Source of the DNA: Acidobacteriota bacterium
GTDB lineage: Bacteria; Acidobacteriota; Vicinamibacteria; Fen-336
Direction: 5' to 3'
Assembly: GCA_022340585.1 (NCBI GenBank)
Contig: JAJDNS010000134.1
Location: 1-62,901 of the forward strand
DNA length: 62,901 bases
The translations under genes and the position numbers were made by a program. This document shows, one piece after another, positions 42,091-51,052 of the stretch. Numbering within the stretch: position 1 is the first letter of the stretch; each line of letters opens with the position of its first letter. The notes under the pieces were generated by a model that saw nothing but the letters and a program-made list of their open reading frames with translations, searched no databases and was not told the DNA's origin.

Positions 42091-43565
42091 CGCCGACAGA
42101 TTCCTCACCCGAGCCCGTGGCCGTGCCGACGCCGGAGGCGAGGAGCGTGGTTCCCCTCGCCGCCCGCGCCGTCGTCCTCCTGTTTCTCACTCTCATCCCC
42201 TTCCGGATCGTGTCGGAGGGGTACGTCCCCGGCGACGACGCCCTGCGGCACGCGGCGAAAGCCGTGTCCGGCCGGGACTGGAGCGAGGTGCTGGTGTTGC
42301 GGTCCGACGTGACGATGGACAGCCACCCGGGCTGGCACGCCCTCCTGGGGGTTGTTCACCGGGCCACCGGGGCCGACGCCAACGCCCTGGTTCTCTTCTC
42401 GATTGTGGCCCTCTATCTCGCCCTCGTCCTCCCCGCGGTCTTCCTCGTGCGGCGGCCCGAGGCGTGGGCGCTCGCGCTGTTCGTCTTCGGCGTCCTCGAC
42501 CAGCGGGTGGTGACACGCTTCGCGTCGGGTCGGCCGTTCGTGCTGAGCATGGCCGCGCTCGTCGTCCTGTGCGTGCTCCTCGTGCGGGTCCCCCTGGACC
42601 GTCACCGATGGCGCACCCTGGCCGGGGTGGCGGCCCTCCTCGGGGTCGTGGCCTGGATGCACCCGAGCTGGCACCTCTTCCTCATCCCGGTGTTCGCCTG
42701 TCTCCTGGCCCGGCGTTGGGGCCTGGCCGCCGGGCTCCTGGCCGCCCTTCTCCTCGGCGTCCTCATCGCCGGTACCCTCTACGGCAACCCCTTCGAGTTC
42801 GTGGAGCAGAGCCTCCGACACACCGTCCTCGCCTTCGGGACCCCGGCCCCGCCGGGAACGCTGGTGAGCGAGTTCAACCCCGGCGATGGTGCCGCCGAGG
42901 TCCTGGTCGGCGTGGCCCTCCTCCTCCTCTGGCGGTACGCCCGTGGCCGCTGGCGGGTCGGGGTGGTGGACAACCCGATCTTTCTCCTCGCCGCGACCGG
43001 GTGGCTCCTGGGCTGGGTCGTCGTCCGCTTCTGGTCGGACTGGGGGACGCCGGCCCTCCTCGTCTGGTTGGCGTACGAGTTCCAGGAGGTCCTCGAGGAG
43101 AAGCTGCCGGTCAAGTCCGCAAAGCGGGTCCTCGTGGCCTTCGTCGCGGGGCTGGGCGCGCTGCTCGTCCTGAGCGGCAACCTTCGCGGCCAGCGCTTCC
43201 TGACGCCGGACAAGCCCTATCTGTCCCTGCTGTCCCCGGACGTCGCCTCGGTGCTCCCGGACCCCGGGGGGATCCTATACACCGACGACATGCGGGTCTT
43301 CTTCCAGCTCTTCTACCACGACCCCACCGCGCCCTGGCGCTACATCATCGGATACGAGCCGGCCCTCATGCCGCCGGATGACCTCGACACCTTCCGGACG
43401 ACGTTGTCCCGGCGCACCCCCAGCAGCTTCGAGCCCTGGACGAAGAAGATGAAGCCCGAGGACCGTCTGATCCTGCAGAGCACCCAGGGTCAGCCGCTCA
43501 TCGAGGGGCTGGAGTGGACGCAGGTCAGCCCGACCGTCTGGAGCGGCCGCCGTCCACGGCGCTGA
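42087..43565 (+). CDS. Polytopic membrane protein, possible GT-C-type glycosyltransferase
   Basis: A 492-residue membrane protein with roughly ten hydrophobic helices and a soluble C-terminal domain of about 90 residues. I do not recognise a named family. The first extracytoplasmic loop reads GYVPGDDALRHAAKAV, and acidic pairs at this position followed by a His are seen in GT-C glycosyltransferases; this is a weak structural analogy. The TTG start at 42087 overlaps the ATPase stop (TTGA) and has AGGAGG 6 nt upstream, so it is firmly part of the export operon. It is followed 6 bp later by the MacB-like permease. Confidence 0.6.
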   Translation: MTPTDSSPEPVAVPTPEARSVVPLAARAVVLLFLTLIPFRIVSEGYVPGDDALRHAAKAVSGRDWSEVLVLRSDVTMDSHPGWHALLGVVHRATGADANALVLFSIVALYLALVLPAVFLVRRPEAWALALFVFGVLDQRVVTRFASGRPFVLSMAALVVLCVLLVRVPLDRHRWRTLAGVAALLGVVAWMHPSWHLFLIPVFACLLARRWGLAAGLLAALLLGVLIAGTLYGNPFEFVEQSLRHTVLAFGTPAPPGTLVSEFNPGDGAAEVLVGVALLLLWRYARGRWRVGVVDNPIFLLAATGWLLGWVVVRFWSDWGTPALLVWLAYEFQEVLEEKLPVKSAKRVLVAFVAGLGALLVLSGNLRGQRFLTPDKPYLSLLSPDVASVLPDPGGILYTDDMRVFFQLFYHDPTAPWRYIIGYEPALMPPDDLDTFRTTLSRRTPSSFEPWTKKMKPEDRLILQSTQGQPLIEGLEWTQVSPTVWSGRRPRR

Positions 43566-43571
43566 GGGGAC

Positions 43572-44777
43572 GTGGCGACTCTCGTTCTCGTTCGACTCGG
43601 CCTGCGCAGCCTGATGCTGCACAAGCTCCGCTCCGGGCTCTCCATCCTGGGGGTGGTCTTTGGGGTGGCCGCGGTGGTGGCGATGTCGTCGGTGGGGGAG
43701 GGCGCGCGCCGTGAGACGCTGGCCCAGATCGAGGCGCTGGGCATCGACACCGTGACCGTGCGGTCCCGGCCGACGGACGAGTCGGGGGCCGCCCTCGGGC
43801 TGCGGTCCCGGGACGCCGACTCCGTCCGGCGCGTGGTGCCCGGAGTCCGGGCGGTGGCCCCCGTCCGCCTGGCCGAGCTGGAGGCGGACGCCGGCGGTCG
43901 GTCGGCCGGGGTCACCGTGGTCGGGGTCACGCCCAGCTATCGCGAGGCGACGCGCCTCGATCTCGCCCGCGGCCGCTTCCTCGCCGCTCTCGACGTCTCC
44001 GACCGCAAGCGCGTCGCGGTGCTCGGGCAGGCGGTGGCGGCGCGGCTCTTCCCCCTCCAGAGCCCCCTCGGCGAGTCGCTGCGGATCGGCGGCGACTGGT
44101 TTCAGGTCGTCGGGGTCCTCGAGGGCCGCGCCTCTCCCCGGGGCCGCGGGGCGGTCGTCGGGGCCCGGGACCTCAATCGCTGCGTCATCGTTCCCCTGCC
44201 CAGCCTCGACCACGGTCTCGATACACGCGAGGGCGGGGTCGACGAGATCGTCTTTCGGGTCTCCACACCCGAGGAGGTGGTGCCGGCGGCGACGGTGGCC
44301 CGCTCCCTGCTGCACCGGACCACCGGGGGGGCGTCTCTCGAGGTGGTGGTGCCCCGGGAGATCCTCCGCCAGCGCGAGCGAGCGCAACGGGTCTTCAACG
44401 TGGTCACCGGGGCGGTGGCGGCCATCAGCCTCCTGGTGGGGGGCATCGGGATCATGAACATCATGCTCGCCAGCGTGGCCGAGCGGACCCGCGAGGTGGG
44501 GATCCGTCGGGCTCTGGGGGCGCGCCGCCGCGACGTGGCCGCCCAGTTCCTGGTGGAGAGCTCCCTTCTGACCCTCGCCGGAGGGGTCCTGGGCAGCCTG
44601 CTGGGACTCGGGGGCTCATTCCTCATCCAGGGCCTGGCCGGCTGGCCCACCGCCATCCACCCCCTGATGCTCCTGGTGGCGCTGCTCGTGGCCCTCCTCG
44701 TGGGCATCGGCTTCGGCTTCTACCCCGCTTGGCACGCCTCCCAGCTCGAGCCCATGACCGCCCTGCGCCGGGAGTGA
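43572..44777 (+). CDS. MacB-like ABC transporter permease
   Basis: A 401-residue permease with the MacB/FtsX plan: one N-terminal helix (SGLSILGVVFGVAAVVAM), a large periplasmic domain (residues about 45-270), then three helices. GGIGIMNIMLASVAERTREVGIRRALGARRRDV is split across residues about 290-320 and is the MacB signature. GTG 43572 is the likely start. It completes a TolC-HlyD-MacB exporter, which in other bacteria handles macrolides, toxins or lipopeptides; the cargo is unknown here. Confidence 0.92.
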   Translation: MATLVLVRLGLRSLMLHKLRSGLSILGVVFGVAAVVAMSSVGEGARRETLAQIEALGIDTVTVRSRPTDESGAALGLRSRDADSVRRVVPGVRAVAPVRLAELEADAGGRSAGVTVVGVTPSYREATRLDLARGRFLAALDVSDRKRVAVLGQAVAARLFPLQSPLGESLRIGGDWFQVVGVLEGRASPRGRGAVVGARDLNRCVIVPLPSLDHGLDTREGGVDEIVFRVSTPEEVVPAATVARSLLHRTTGGASLEVVVPREILRQRERAQRVFNVVTGAVAAISLLVGGIGIMNIMLASVAERTREVGIRRALGARRRDVAAQFLVESSLLTLAGGVLGSLLGLGGSFLIQGLAGWPTAIHPLMLLVALLVALLVGIGFGFYPAWHASQLEPMTALRRE

Positions 44778-44830
44778 CCGTCGATCTCCGGAGCTACCGA
44801 GCCCAGGGCCCATCGTCCAGGAGCCCCAAG

Positions 44831-44936
44831 GGGGTCAGGTCGTGAACCCACCCCGCCTCGCTCCCCTGCCCTCCTTCATTCCTCCACATTCCGCCGCTCC
44901 GCCGTCCGTCCCACTCCCCTCAACAGACCTGACCCC
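44831..44936. repeat. Inverted pair of GGGGTCAGGTC motifs
   Basis: GGGGTCAGGTC at 44831-44841 and its reverse complement at 44926-44936 are 84 bp apart, so the arms could pair as a long-loop hairpin. A third copy is at 53819-53829. The motif resembles REP-like sequences that accompany RAYT transposases in many genomes; no transposase is present here. Confidence 0.6.
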
Positions 44937-44978
44937 AGGGTACCAGCGTACCCCCAGAGCTCCGGGCTGCCGCTGTCT

Positions 44979-45043
44979 GCGGGCCCGCAGGCCTCGAAGT
45001 GCAGCAGGGTCCTCGACGGGTCCCGGCCGCCGAGGCCTTGACG
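44979..45043 (+). repeat. Repeat family 2, copy 2 (65 bp)
   Basis: Matches the copy at 34783-34847 (inverted) at 60 of 65 bases. Arms AGGCCTCG and CGAGGCCT inside it could form a hairpin with a 33-bp loop; the other copy pairs less well there. Confidence 0.85.
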
Positions 45044-45107
45044 GCCGGCGCCCCGCGACTGGAGCGGCAGCCCGCGTCCCTTCGAGGCCTGGGACCCCAG
45101 GCCGAAG

Positions 45108-46280
45108 CTAAAGCGCCCGCAGGGTGTGGGCGACGTTGGCGCGTGCCGCCCGGATCGCGGGCGGAAGCCCCCCGACCGCGCCCATGAGCAGGGCGAACCC
45201 CATGCCGACCGCGAGCAGATCCGGGGTGATCCGGAACGCGAAGGCCAGGTGAGAGAAGGTCTGCCAGTTGATGGTGCCGGTGGTGAGGCCGTTCACCGGA
45301 AGCACCGCCACGCAACCCACGAGGCCTCCCACGAAGGAGATGATGAGCGCCTCCACGAAGAACGACAGCACGATGGTCCCGCCGCCGAACCCGATCGCCC
45401 GCAGGACCGCGATCTCGCGGGACCGCTCCGAGACCGCGGAGTACATCGTGTTGAGGGCCCCGAAGACGGCACCGAGCCCCATCAGCACGGCGACCAGGGT
45501 CCCAAGCGCGGTGATGAGCGCGGTGACCACCCGGGACTGCTTGGCGTAGTACGTGGGCTCCGGCATCGCCTGGACGGTGAGGCGCGGATCGCCCTCGAGC
45601 GTCGCCTCGAAGGCGGCGAAGTCGTCGGGGGACCGCAGCCGGACCGTGATGGACTGGAAGATGTTGGGTGGCCGCTGGTAGAAGCCATTCAGGATGGCGG
45701 CGTCGGCCCAGACCTCGGAGTCGAAGGCGGTGCCCTTCCCGTCGAAGACGCCCACGACCTTCCAGGTGCCCGCTCCAATGCGCACGGTCGCCCCGAGGTC
45801 GAGGCCCACGTAGGCGTCCCGGGCGCCCTTCCCGACCACGGCCTCGGCGAGCCCGGGCGTGAGGAAGCGCCCCTCCACCATCTGCACGTTGTCGCGGACC
45901 TTGAGCACCTTCGGCGAGACCCCACGGATCTGGACGTTGGCCTCGGCGTCGGGCGTGTTGCGCATCGGCAGGGCCGCGATCACCACGACCTCGGGGCTCA
46001 CCAGCGGTCCCGACTCGTCGTGGGCCACCTGCGGCGCGTCCTCCACGATCCGCACGTCGTCGCCCGGCATGATGCTCGTCATCTCATTGTCCGCGCCGGA
46101 GCGCTGGACGATCACGTTCTGGGGAAGGCCCGACGAGGTCATGGTGGCCTTGAAGCCCCGGGCGAGGGCGAGCATGGCCACGAAGACGCCCACCGTGCCC
46201 GCGATCCCGATGACCGCCACCACCGAAGAGCTCCACCGCTCCTTCGCGCTGCGCAGGTTGTAGGAGATCGGGATGGCCAT
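45108..46280 (-). CDS. ABC transporter permease (FtsX/MacB-like), second system
   Basis: A 390-residue permease. An N-terminal helix (SSVVAVIGIAGTVGVFVAML) is followed by an extracytoplasmic domain with MPGDDVRIVED and ARDAYVGLDLGATVRIG, then MYSAVSERSREIAVLRAIGF, the FtsX-type loop between the last helices. It ends AARANVAHTLRAL, like other LolC/E-type permeases. ATG 46280 begins 2 bp after the stop of the second permease gene, giving a three-gene unit ABC ATPase-permease-permease on the minus strand. Confidence 0.9.
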   Translation of the reverse strand: MAIPISYNLRSAKERWSSSVVAVIGIAGTVGVFVAMLALARGFKATMTSSGLPQNVIVQRSGADNEMTSIMPGDDVRIVEDAPQVAHDESGPLVSPEVVVIAALPMRNTPDAEANVQIRGVSPKVLKVRDNVQMVEGRFLTPGLAEAVVGKGARDAYVGLDLGATVRIGAGTWKVVGVFDGKGTAFDSEVWADAAILNGFYQRPPNIFQSITVRLRSPDDFAAFEATLEGDPRLTVQAMPEPTYYAKQSRVVTALITALGTLVAVLMGLGAVFGALNTMYSAVSERSREIAVLRAIGFGGGTIVLSFFVEALIISFVGGLVGCVAVLPVNGLTTGTINWQTFSHLAFAFRITPDLLAVGMGFALLMGAVGGLPPAIRAARANVAHTLRAL

Positions 46281-46282
46281 TG

Positions 46283-47425
46283 TCAGATCCTCCGGAGCGC
46301 GTCGACGACGCTCAGCCGCATGGCGCCCAGCGCGGGGAGGAGGCCCGCGAGGAGCCCCGTCCCGACGGCCACCGCGGCGCCCGCGGCGAGCGCCGACGGA
46401 GACAAGAACATGGGCAGGATCCCGTTCGTGATGTCCTGCTGGGTCATGCCCCGGGCGAGCCAGAGGCCGATGGCGCCGCCCACCGCCGCGATCAGCACGG
46501 ACTCGGCGAGGACGAAGCCGAGGACGAAGCGGTCGGTGTAGCCGACCGCCTTCAGCACGGCCAGCTCGTTCGTCCGCTCCCGGACCGCGATCGCCATGGT
46601 GTTGCCGGTGACGAGGAGGAGGGTGAAGAAGACGATCGAGCCGATGGCGAGGATGAGGAACTCGATGTTGCCCATCTGCTTCATGAATGAGGAGGCGAAC
46701 GCCGATTCGGTCTGCGTGCGCGTTTCCGAGGGCGAGTTGGCGAACTCCGCATCGATGGCCCGGGCCACCCTCAGGGCGTCGTCGGGGTCGGAGACGCGCA
46801 CGACGTACCAGCCCACGATCGCCTGCCAGTACTGCGGCGCCTTCTCGTAGAAGTACTTGTGCCGGATCCACATCTGCCCCTCGTCGTCCTGGGGACGCGT
46901 GCCGTGGTAGATCCCCCGTACGTTGAACTCCCAGCTTCCTTCGCCCAGGTAGCTCGGGGGCTTCAGGGGGATGCGGTCTCCGACCTTCCAGCCGAAGCGC
47001 CGGGCCAGCTTGGCCCCAACCACGACGCCTTGTCGGTCGGCCACGAAGTCCCGCCACTGCTCCTCGGGCACCTCGAACTCGGGGTACATCCGTTTCCAGT
47101 CCTCGGGCACGATGACGAACTGCGAGAAGAAGTTCTTCGGGTCCTGGTAGACCCCGCCGAACCAGGTCGAGTGGGCGACGTCCTTCACCCCCGGGATACG
47201 GCGGATGCGCTCCATGTAGGGGAGAGGGAGGGGTTGGATGACGCCGGTCCGCCCGATGACCACGAGGCGGTCCGCGCCCGCGATGTCGATGCCCTGACGG
47301 AAGCCGGACTGAACGGCAGCGAGGAAGCCGAACAGGAAGAGGGCCACCGCGAACGAGCCGATCGTGAGCACCGTGCGGAGCTTCTTCCGCCGGAGGTTCG
47401 CCAGGAGCAGGGGCAGGAATCTCAT
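46283..47425 (-). CDS. ABC transporter permease (FtsX/MacB-like)
   Basis: A 380-residue permease. Its start (RRKKLRTVLTIGSFAVALFLFGFLAAVQSG) is characteristic of LolC/E-type proteins. The C-terminal portion has AVRERTNELAVLKAVGYTDRFV and ALGAMRLSVVDALRRI. The periplasmic domain has a number of Trp and Pro residues (TWFGGVYQDPKNFF). It pairs with the permease at 45108 and the ATPase at 47422, as a heterodimer exporting lipoproteins or peptides. Confidence 0.9.
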   Translation of the reverse strand: MRFLPLLLANLRRKKLRTVLTIGSFAVALFLFGFLAAVQSGFRQGIDIAGADRLVVIGRTGVIQPLPLPYMERIRRIPGVKDVAHSTWFGGVYQDPKNFFSQFVIVPEDWKRMYPEFEVPEEQWRDFVADRQGVVVGAKLARRFGWKVGDRIPLKPPSYLGEGSWEFNVRGIYHGTRPQDDEGQMWIRHKYFYEKAPQYWQAIVGWYVVRVSDPDDALRVARAIDAEFANSPSETRTQTESAFASSFMKQMGNIEFLILAIGSIVFFTLLLVTGNTMAIAVRERTNELAVLKAVGYTDRFVLGFVLAESVLIAAVGGAIGLWLARGMTQQDITNGILPMFLSPSALAAGAAVAVGTGLLAGLLPALGAMRLSVVDALRRI

Positions 47426-48156
47426 GCCATCGCCTCCTCCGGTTGCCGGTCCCCGCCTTCGACGAGAGCGCCCTTGTCGAGGTGGAGGAGGGCGCTCGCC
47501 CGCTCCGCGGCCCGGGGGTCGTGGGTGACCATGAGGATCGTCTTTCCGTGCTCGGACACGAGCATGCTCAGGATGTCGAGGATCTCCTCCGCGCTCCGGC
47601 GGTCGAGGTCGCCGGTGGGCTCGTCACAGAGAAGGAAGGTCGGGTCGGCGGCGATGGCCCGCGCGATGGCCACCCTCTGCTCCTGCCCGCCCGACAGCTG
47701 GCGGGGGAAGTGACCCATCCGGTCCTCGAGGCCCACGATGCGGAGCGCCGCCTCCACGTGCTGGCGTCGCTCCCGACGGCCGAGCGGAGCGAGCAGCAGG
47801 GGCAGCTCCACGTTCCGGTACGCGGTCAGGACCGGGATCAGGTTGTAGGCCTGGAAGACGAAGCCCACGTGGCGCGCCCGCCACCGGGTGAGCCTGCGGC
47901 GCGACATGTGCGTGATCTCGTCGCCGGCCACCGTGACGGTCCCGGCCGAGGGTACGTCCAACCCGCCCACCAGGTTCAGAAGCGTCGTTTTGCCCGAGCC
48001 GCTCGGGCCCATGAAGGCGACGAACTCCCCTCTCTCGACGTCGAGGTTGAGACCCTGGAGGACGTGGATCTCCTCGCCTCCTCGCCGATAGCTCTTGTCG
48101 AGCCCGCGCAGGCGGATGAGGCTCTTGCCGTTGCCGTTCCCGTCGACTCTCACCAT
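47422..48156 (-). CDS. MacB/LolD-type ABC transporter ATP-binding protein
   Basis: A 244-residue ATPase with Walker A GPSGSGKTTLL, FVFQAYNLIPVLTAYRNVELP after the Q-loop, signature QLSGGQEQRVAIARAI, Walker B FLLCDEPTGDLDRRS and switch VTHDPRAAERA. ATG 48156 is the start; upstream frame is non-coding. It overlaps the first permease by 4 bp (ATGA). The second ABC unit is independent of the one at 41380, with no TolC or adaptor next to it. Confidence 0.93.
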   Translation of the reverse strand: MVRVDGNGNGKSLIRLRGLDKSYRRGGEEIHVLQGLNLDVERGEFVAFMGPSGSGKTTLLNLVGGLDVPSAGTVTVAGDEITHMSRRRLTRWRARHVGFVFQAYNLIPVLTAYRNVELPLLLAPLGRRERRQHVEAALRIVGLEDRMGHFPRQLSGGQEQRVAIARAIAADPTFLLCDEPTGDLDRRSAEEILDILSMLVSEHGKTILMVTHDPRAAERASALLHLDKGALVEGGDRQPEEAMA

Positions 48157-48276
48157 GCCGTGTCCTCCGTCGCGAGCGGTTCGCGCTCTCGTTGCGATCC
48201 TACGTCGGCGGCGGCAGGACTGTTCCCCCCGGGTCGGCGAACGCACGGCTCGCGTCGGTGAGTCGCCGGTGGCGGC

Positions 48277-48732
48277 TCAGTCGGCGGGAGCCCACGCGGC
48301 GAGGCACGCGGCCTCGACCTGCGCGGGCGTGGGACTCGCCATGGCCCGGCGGGCACTCAGATACTGCAGGGCCACGTCTGGTCCCTCCTCGCGGAAGCGC
48401 CCGGCGATGAGGTGGGCCAGGACGAGCGTCGAGGAACGCCCGAAGCCGGCCATGCACGTGACGAGAACCGGCATTCCCGCGGCTTCGCATTCCCGGAGGA
48501 AGGCCAGCCCCATGCGGAGCTGGGTCGGCCGGGGCGACTCGTGGTCCGGAGTGGGGAGCCACAGGAACGCCTCGAAGCCCCAGGGGTCCGCCCCCTCCGC
48601 CTTCATGTCGACGCAGGCGCGGATTCCCTGGGCCCGGAGGCGTACGTAGTCCTCGACCGAGCAGATCCGCGAGCCGAGCCAGACGAGCTCGGTCACGCGG
48701 TCGTAGCTGACCTGCTCAGGCGACCGGATCAA
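48277..48732 (-). CDS. Dual-specificity/tyrosine phosphatase family protein
   Basis: A 151-residue phosphatase. The active-site loop VTCMAGFGRSSTLVL contains the C-x5-R motif (CMAGFGR), normally preceded by His and here by Thr. LVWLGSRICSVEDYVRLRAQGIRACVDM is the N-terminal DSP strand pattern. The start is probably a TTG at 48732, which overlaps the 3' end of the aminopeptidase gene by 17 nt; GTG codons lie further in. It could act on protein or RNA phosphates. The coupling to pepA is positional only. Confidence 0.78.
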   Translation of the reverse strand: MIRSPEQVSYDRVTELVWLGSRICSVEDYVRLRAQGIRACVDMKAEGADPWGFEAFLWLPTPDHESPRPTQLRMGLAFLRECEAAGMPVLVTCMAGFGRSSTLVLAHLIAGRFREEGPDVALQYLSARRAMASPTPAQVEAACLAAWAPAD

Positions 48733-50203
48733 GGAAGCGCTCGCAAAGATCGACGAGCGTCTTCACGCCAAAGCCGATCGCCCCGGTCTCGTAGTACTTC
48801 CAGTCCTTGTCCCGGAACATGGGTCCGGCGATGTCGAGGTGGGCCCAGGCCGCGCCCTCGGGGACGAACTCGCGCAGGAAGAGCCCGGCGGTGATGGCCC
48901 CGGCCAGACCCCCGGCGGCGATGTTGTTCACGTCGGCGAAGGGGGTCTTGAGGCTGTCCTTGTACTCCTCGACGAGGGGGAGCTCCCACCAGGCCTCACC
49001 GTGGTTCGCACCGGAGTCGATCACCCGCTGCATCAGCTCCGGGTCCTCCCCCATGATGCCGGCGACGCTCGGCCCCAGGGCCCGCAGCACCGCCCCGGTC
49101 AGGGTGGCGATGTCCAGGATGTGGGTGGCGCCCTCCTCGCCGGCGCGAGCCAGCCCGTCGGCGAGGACGAGGCGACCCTCGGCGTCGGTGTTGTCGACCA
49201 TGACCGACTTGCCGTTCTTCGCCGTGAAGATGTCGCCGGGGCGCTGGGCGTTGGCGTCGGGCATGTTCTCGGCGCAGCACATGATGCCGACGACCTTCAG
49301 CTCGGGGCGGAGCTTGCCGAGGGCCCGCATGGCGAACAGGGTGGCCGCGGCTCCCCCCATGTCGCCCTTCATCTCCCACATCTTGTCGCCGGGCTTGAGG
49401 CTGATGCCCCCGGTGTCGAAGGTGATGCCCTTGCCCACGATCGCGACGGTGTGCTTCGAGGGCTTGCGGGGGATGAGGCGGAGAATGATCATGCGTCCGG
49501 GGTGGGCGCTGCCGGCCCCCACCCGCAGGATGCCCTGGTACCCACGGGCCTCGAGGGCGGCGGGGTCGAGGACCTCGGCCTCGAGGTTGACCTCTCGGGC
49601 GATGTCGGTGGCCTCCTTCTCGAAGGCCTCCGGGGTCACCACCGCTCCCGGCTCGTTGATGAAGTCCCGGGCCCGGTTCACGTTCTCCGACACCCAGAGG
49701 TAGCGGGACTTGCGAGCCTCGGCGTCCGTCTCGTGATCGGGGTGGGCGAAGATCGTCAGCGCCGCGTCCTTGGCGAAGAACTCGTCCTTCTCCTGCCGGT
49801 AGCGGTCGAAGGTGTAGGTGCCGAGCACCGCCCCCTCCACCACCTTGCCGACGAAGGGAGCCGCCTCCTTCGCGTTGACGACCACGCCCACCTTCGGCCA
49901 CCGATAGTCGCGCGCGAGGCGCAGCGCCCGGGCGGTGAAGGTCTTGACGTTCTCCCAGATGTTCCAGCTCTTGAGCTGCGGGCTCCAGTAGACGACGACC
50001 GCCCCCGCGCTCGCCCCCTCGCCGAGGGTGGCGAAGTACTCCCTCTTGAGGGACTTGTCGCGGAAAGCGGCGGCGGCGCGCTCCACGTGCTCGGCGACGG
50101 CCGGGTCGTCGATGTCGTGCAGCGTCATCTCCTCGTCGAGGACGACGGCGAGCAGGTCGACGGGGGTCTGGGAGACGGGAGAGAAGGCGAGCTTGACGTT
50201 CAT
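48716..50203 (-). CDS. pepA: Leucyl aminopeptidase (M17)
   Basis: A 495-residue cytosolic aminopeptidase. VGKGITFDTGGISLKPGDKM supplies the metal-binding Lys and Asp, MKGDMGGAAATLFAMRAL the second part of the active site, and NTDAEGRLVLADGL is the M17 signature. The length is normal for the family. ATG 50203 has GAGGTCAC upstream and a TATAAT box about 48 nt before it (minus strand, near 50252). The stop overlaps the phosphatase start. Confidence 0.95.
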   Translation of the reverse strand: MNVKLAFSPVSQTPVDLLAVVLDEEMTLHDIDDPAVAEHVERAAAAFRDKSLKREYFATLGEGASAGAVVVYWSPQLKSWNIWENVKTFTARALRLARDYRWPKVGVVVNAKEAAPFVGKVVEGAVLGTYTFDRYRQEKDEFFAKDAALTIFAHPDHETDAEARKSRYLWVSENVNRARDFINEPGAVVTPEAFEKEATDIAREVNLEAEVLDPAALEARGYQGILRVGAGSAHPGRMIILRLIPRKPSKHTVAIVGKGITFDTGGISLKPGDKMWEMKGDMGGAAATLFAMRALGKLRPELKVVGIMCCAENMPDANAQRPGDIFTAKNGKSVMVDNTDAEGRLVLADGLARAGEEGATHILDIATLTGAVLRALGPSVAGIMGEDPELMQRVIDSGANHGEAWWELPLVEEYKDSLKTPFADVNNIAAGGLAGAITAGLFLREFVPEGAAWAHLDIAGPMFRDKDWKYYETGAIGFGVKTLVDLCERFLDPVA

Positions 50204-50272
50204 GTGACCTCGTGGCGCTGAGTGATGAATACGGCTTCGCAGCCGCCAATTATACGATGGTCGGGGCGCTGG

Positions 50273-50998
50273 CTAGGGACGGTCCTCGAGATCGCGGCGC
50301 CCCCGGCGCGCGACCGCCCAGAGGGCGAGGGCCAGGAGGACCGCCGCCAGGATCACCGCCCCCGCGAAGAGCACCACCGTCGAGAAGAGGATGCTGCGGT
50401 CGTCCATCACCGCCCCGAAGTCGATCCTCCCGCCGTCGAGAGCGGTGCCCACGTCCTGCCGCCAGCCGAGGATGTTTCCGCGCTCGACACCGTCGGCGGC
50501 GTTGCGGTGCCCGTAGACCTTGCTGGGAAGGTGGAAGCGGATGGCCATGAGGCCTTCCCGGTTGCGGGCGGAGTCGACGCCGATGTCCGGGGCGTCGAGG
50601 GGGCGCTGCCAGCCGCCCTCCAGGCGGAGGCGGCCGTCGTCGCCCTGGAGCGCCACGCGCAGGTCGGGGAAGGCCGGTGTGTACGACAGGCGGCTCACAT
50701 CCGAGAACTCGGCGGAGACGAACAGGTAGGGTTGGCCGCCCCGTCGGGTCAGGGTGACGCGCTTGACGCGGAGGCCGGACCGCTCGAAGAGCTCGCGGGC
50801 GGCCTCTCGTGTCGCCGTCCCGTCCGGGTCCCCCGGATCGCCGAGGGCCTTGAAAGCCGTCCACAGGGCGGGCCGGCCGGTCACGTTGACCGCACCCGAC
50901 CCGTCCACCCGCAGCCAGAACTCGTGTTCGTACTCGTAGGTGAGGCAGCCGGGCAGCGTGATCAGCAGCAGGAGCCCGACCGCCAGGCGGGGGACCAT
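50273..50998 (-). CDS. Lipoprotein with C-terminal membrane span, unknown function
   Basis: A 241-residue protein with a lipobox LPGC at residue 15-18 and a C-terminal helix (VVLFAGAVILAAVLLALALWAV) before a basic tail. The middle is beta-rich (TYEYEHEFWLRVDGSGAVNVT) and contains FVSAEFSDVSRLSY. The architecture resembles LppM-like proteins but no family is certain. ATG 50998 lies 9 nt from a TAGAAT box and has no ribosome binding site. It is divergent from polA across 54 bp. Confidence 0.7.
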   Translation of the reverse strand: MVPRLAVGLLLLITLPGCLTYEYEHEFWLRVDGSGAVNVTGRPALWTAFKALGDPGDPDGTATREAARELFERSGLRVKRVTLTRRGGQPYLFVSAEFSDVSRLSYTPAFPDLRVALQGDDGRLRLEGGWQRPLDAPDIGVDSARNREGLMAIRFHLPSKVYGHRNAADGVERGNILGWRQDVGTALDGGRIDFGAVMDDRSILFSTVVLFAGAVILAAVLLALALWAVARRGRRDLEDRP

Positions 50999-51007
50999 GG
51001 CCGGGCG

Positions 51008-51013
51008 ATTCTA
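51008..51013 (-). promoter_or_regulatory. -10-like element for the lipoprotein gene
   Basis: TGC-TAGAAT, 9 nt before the ATG. The surrounding 16 nt are identical to the site upstream of the addB-like gene. Confidence 0.5.
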
Positions 51014-51040
51014 GCAGGGTGCGGGGGCCAGCGCCCGGAG

Positions 51041-51046
51041 TAGAAT
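51041..51046 (+). promoter_or_regulatory. -10-like element for polA
   Basis: TAGAAT lies 6 nt before the polA ATG with no intervening ribosome binding site, which fits a leaderless transcript. No matching -35 is seen. Confidence 0.45.
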
Positions 51047-51052
51047 TCGCGG

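Larger units (their letters stand above)
44778..45107. other. Non-coding gap between convergent ABC operons, holding two repeat types
   Basis: 330 bp between two convergent ABC operons, with no gene seen. It holds an inverted pair of the GGGGTCAGGTC motif (44831-44841 and 44926-44936) and then family 2 repeat copy 2 (44979-45043). The segment between the inverted motifs is a Pro-rich pseudo-coding tract with no start signal. Confidence 0.65.
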
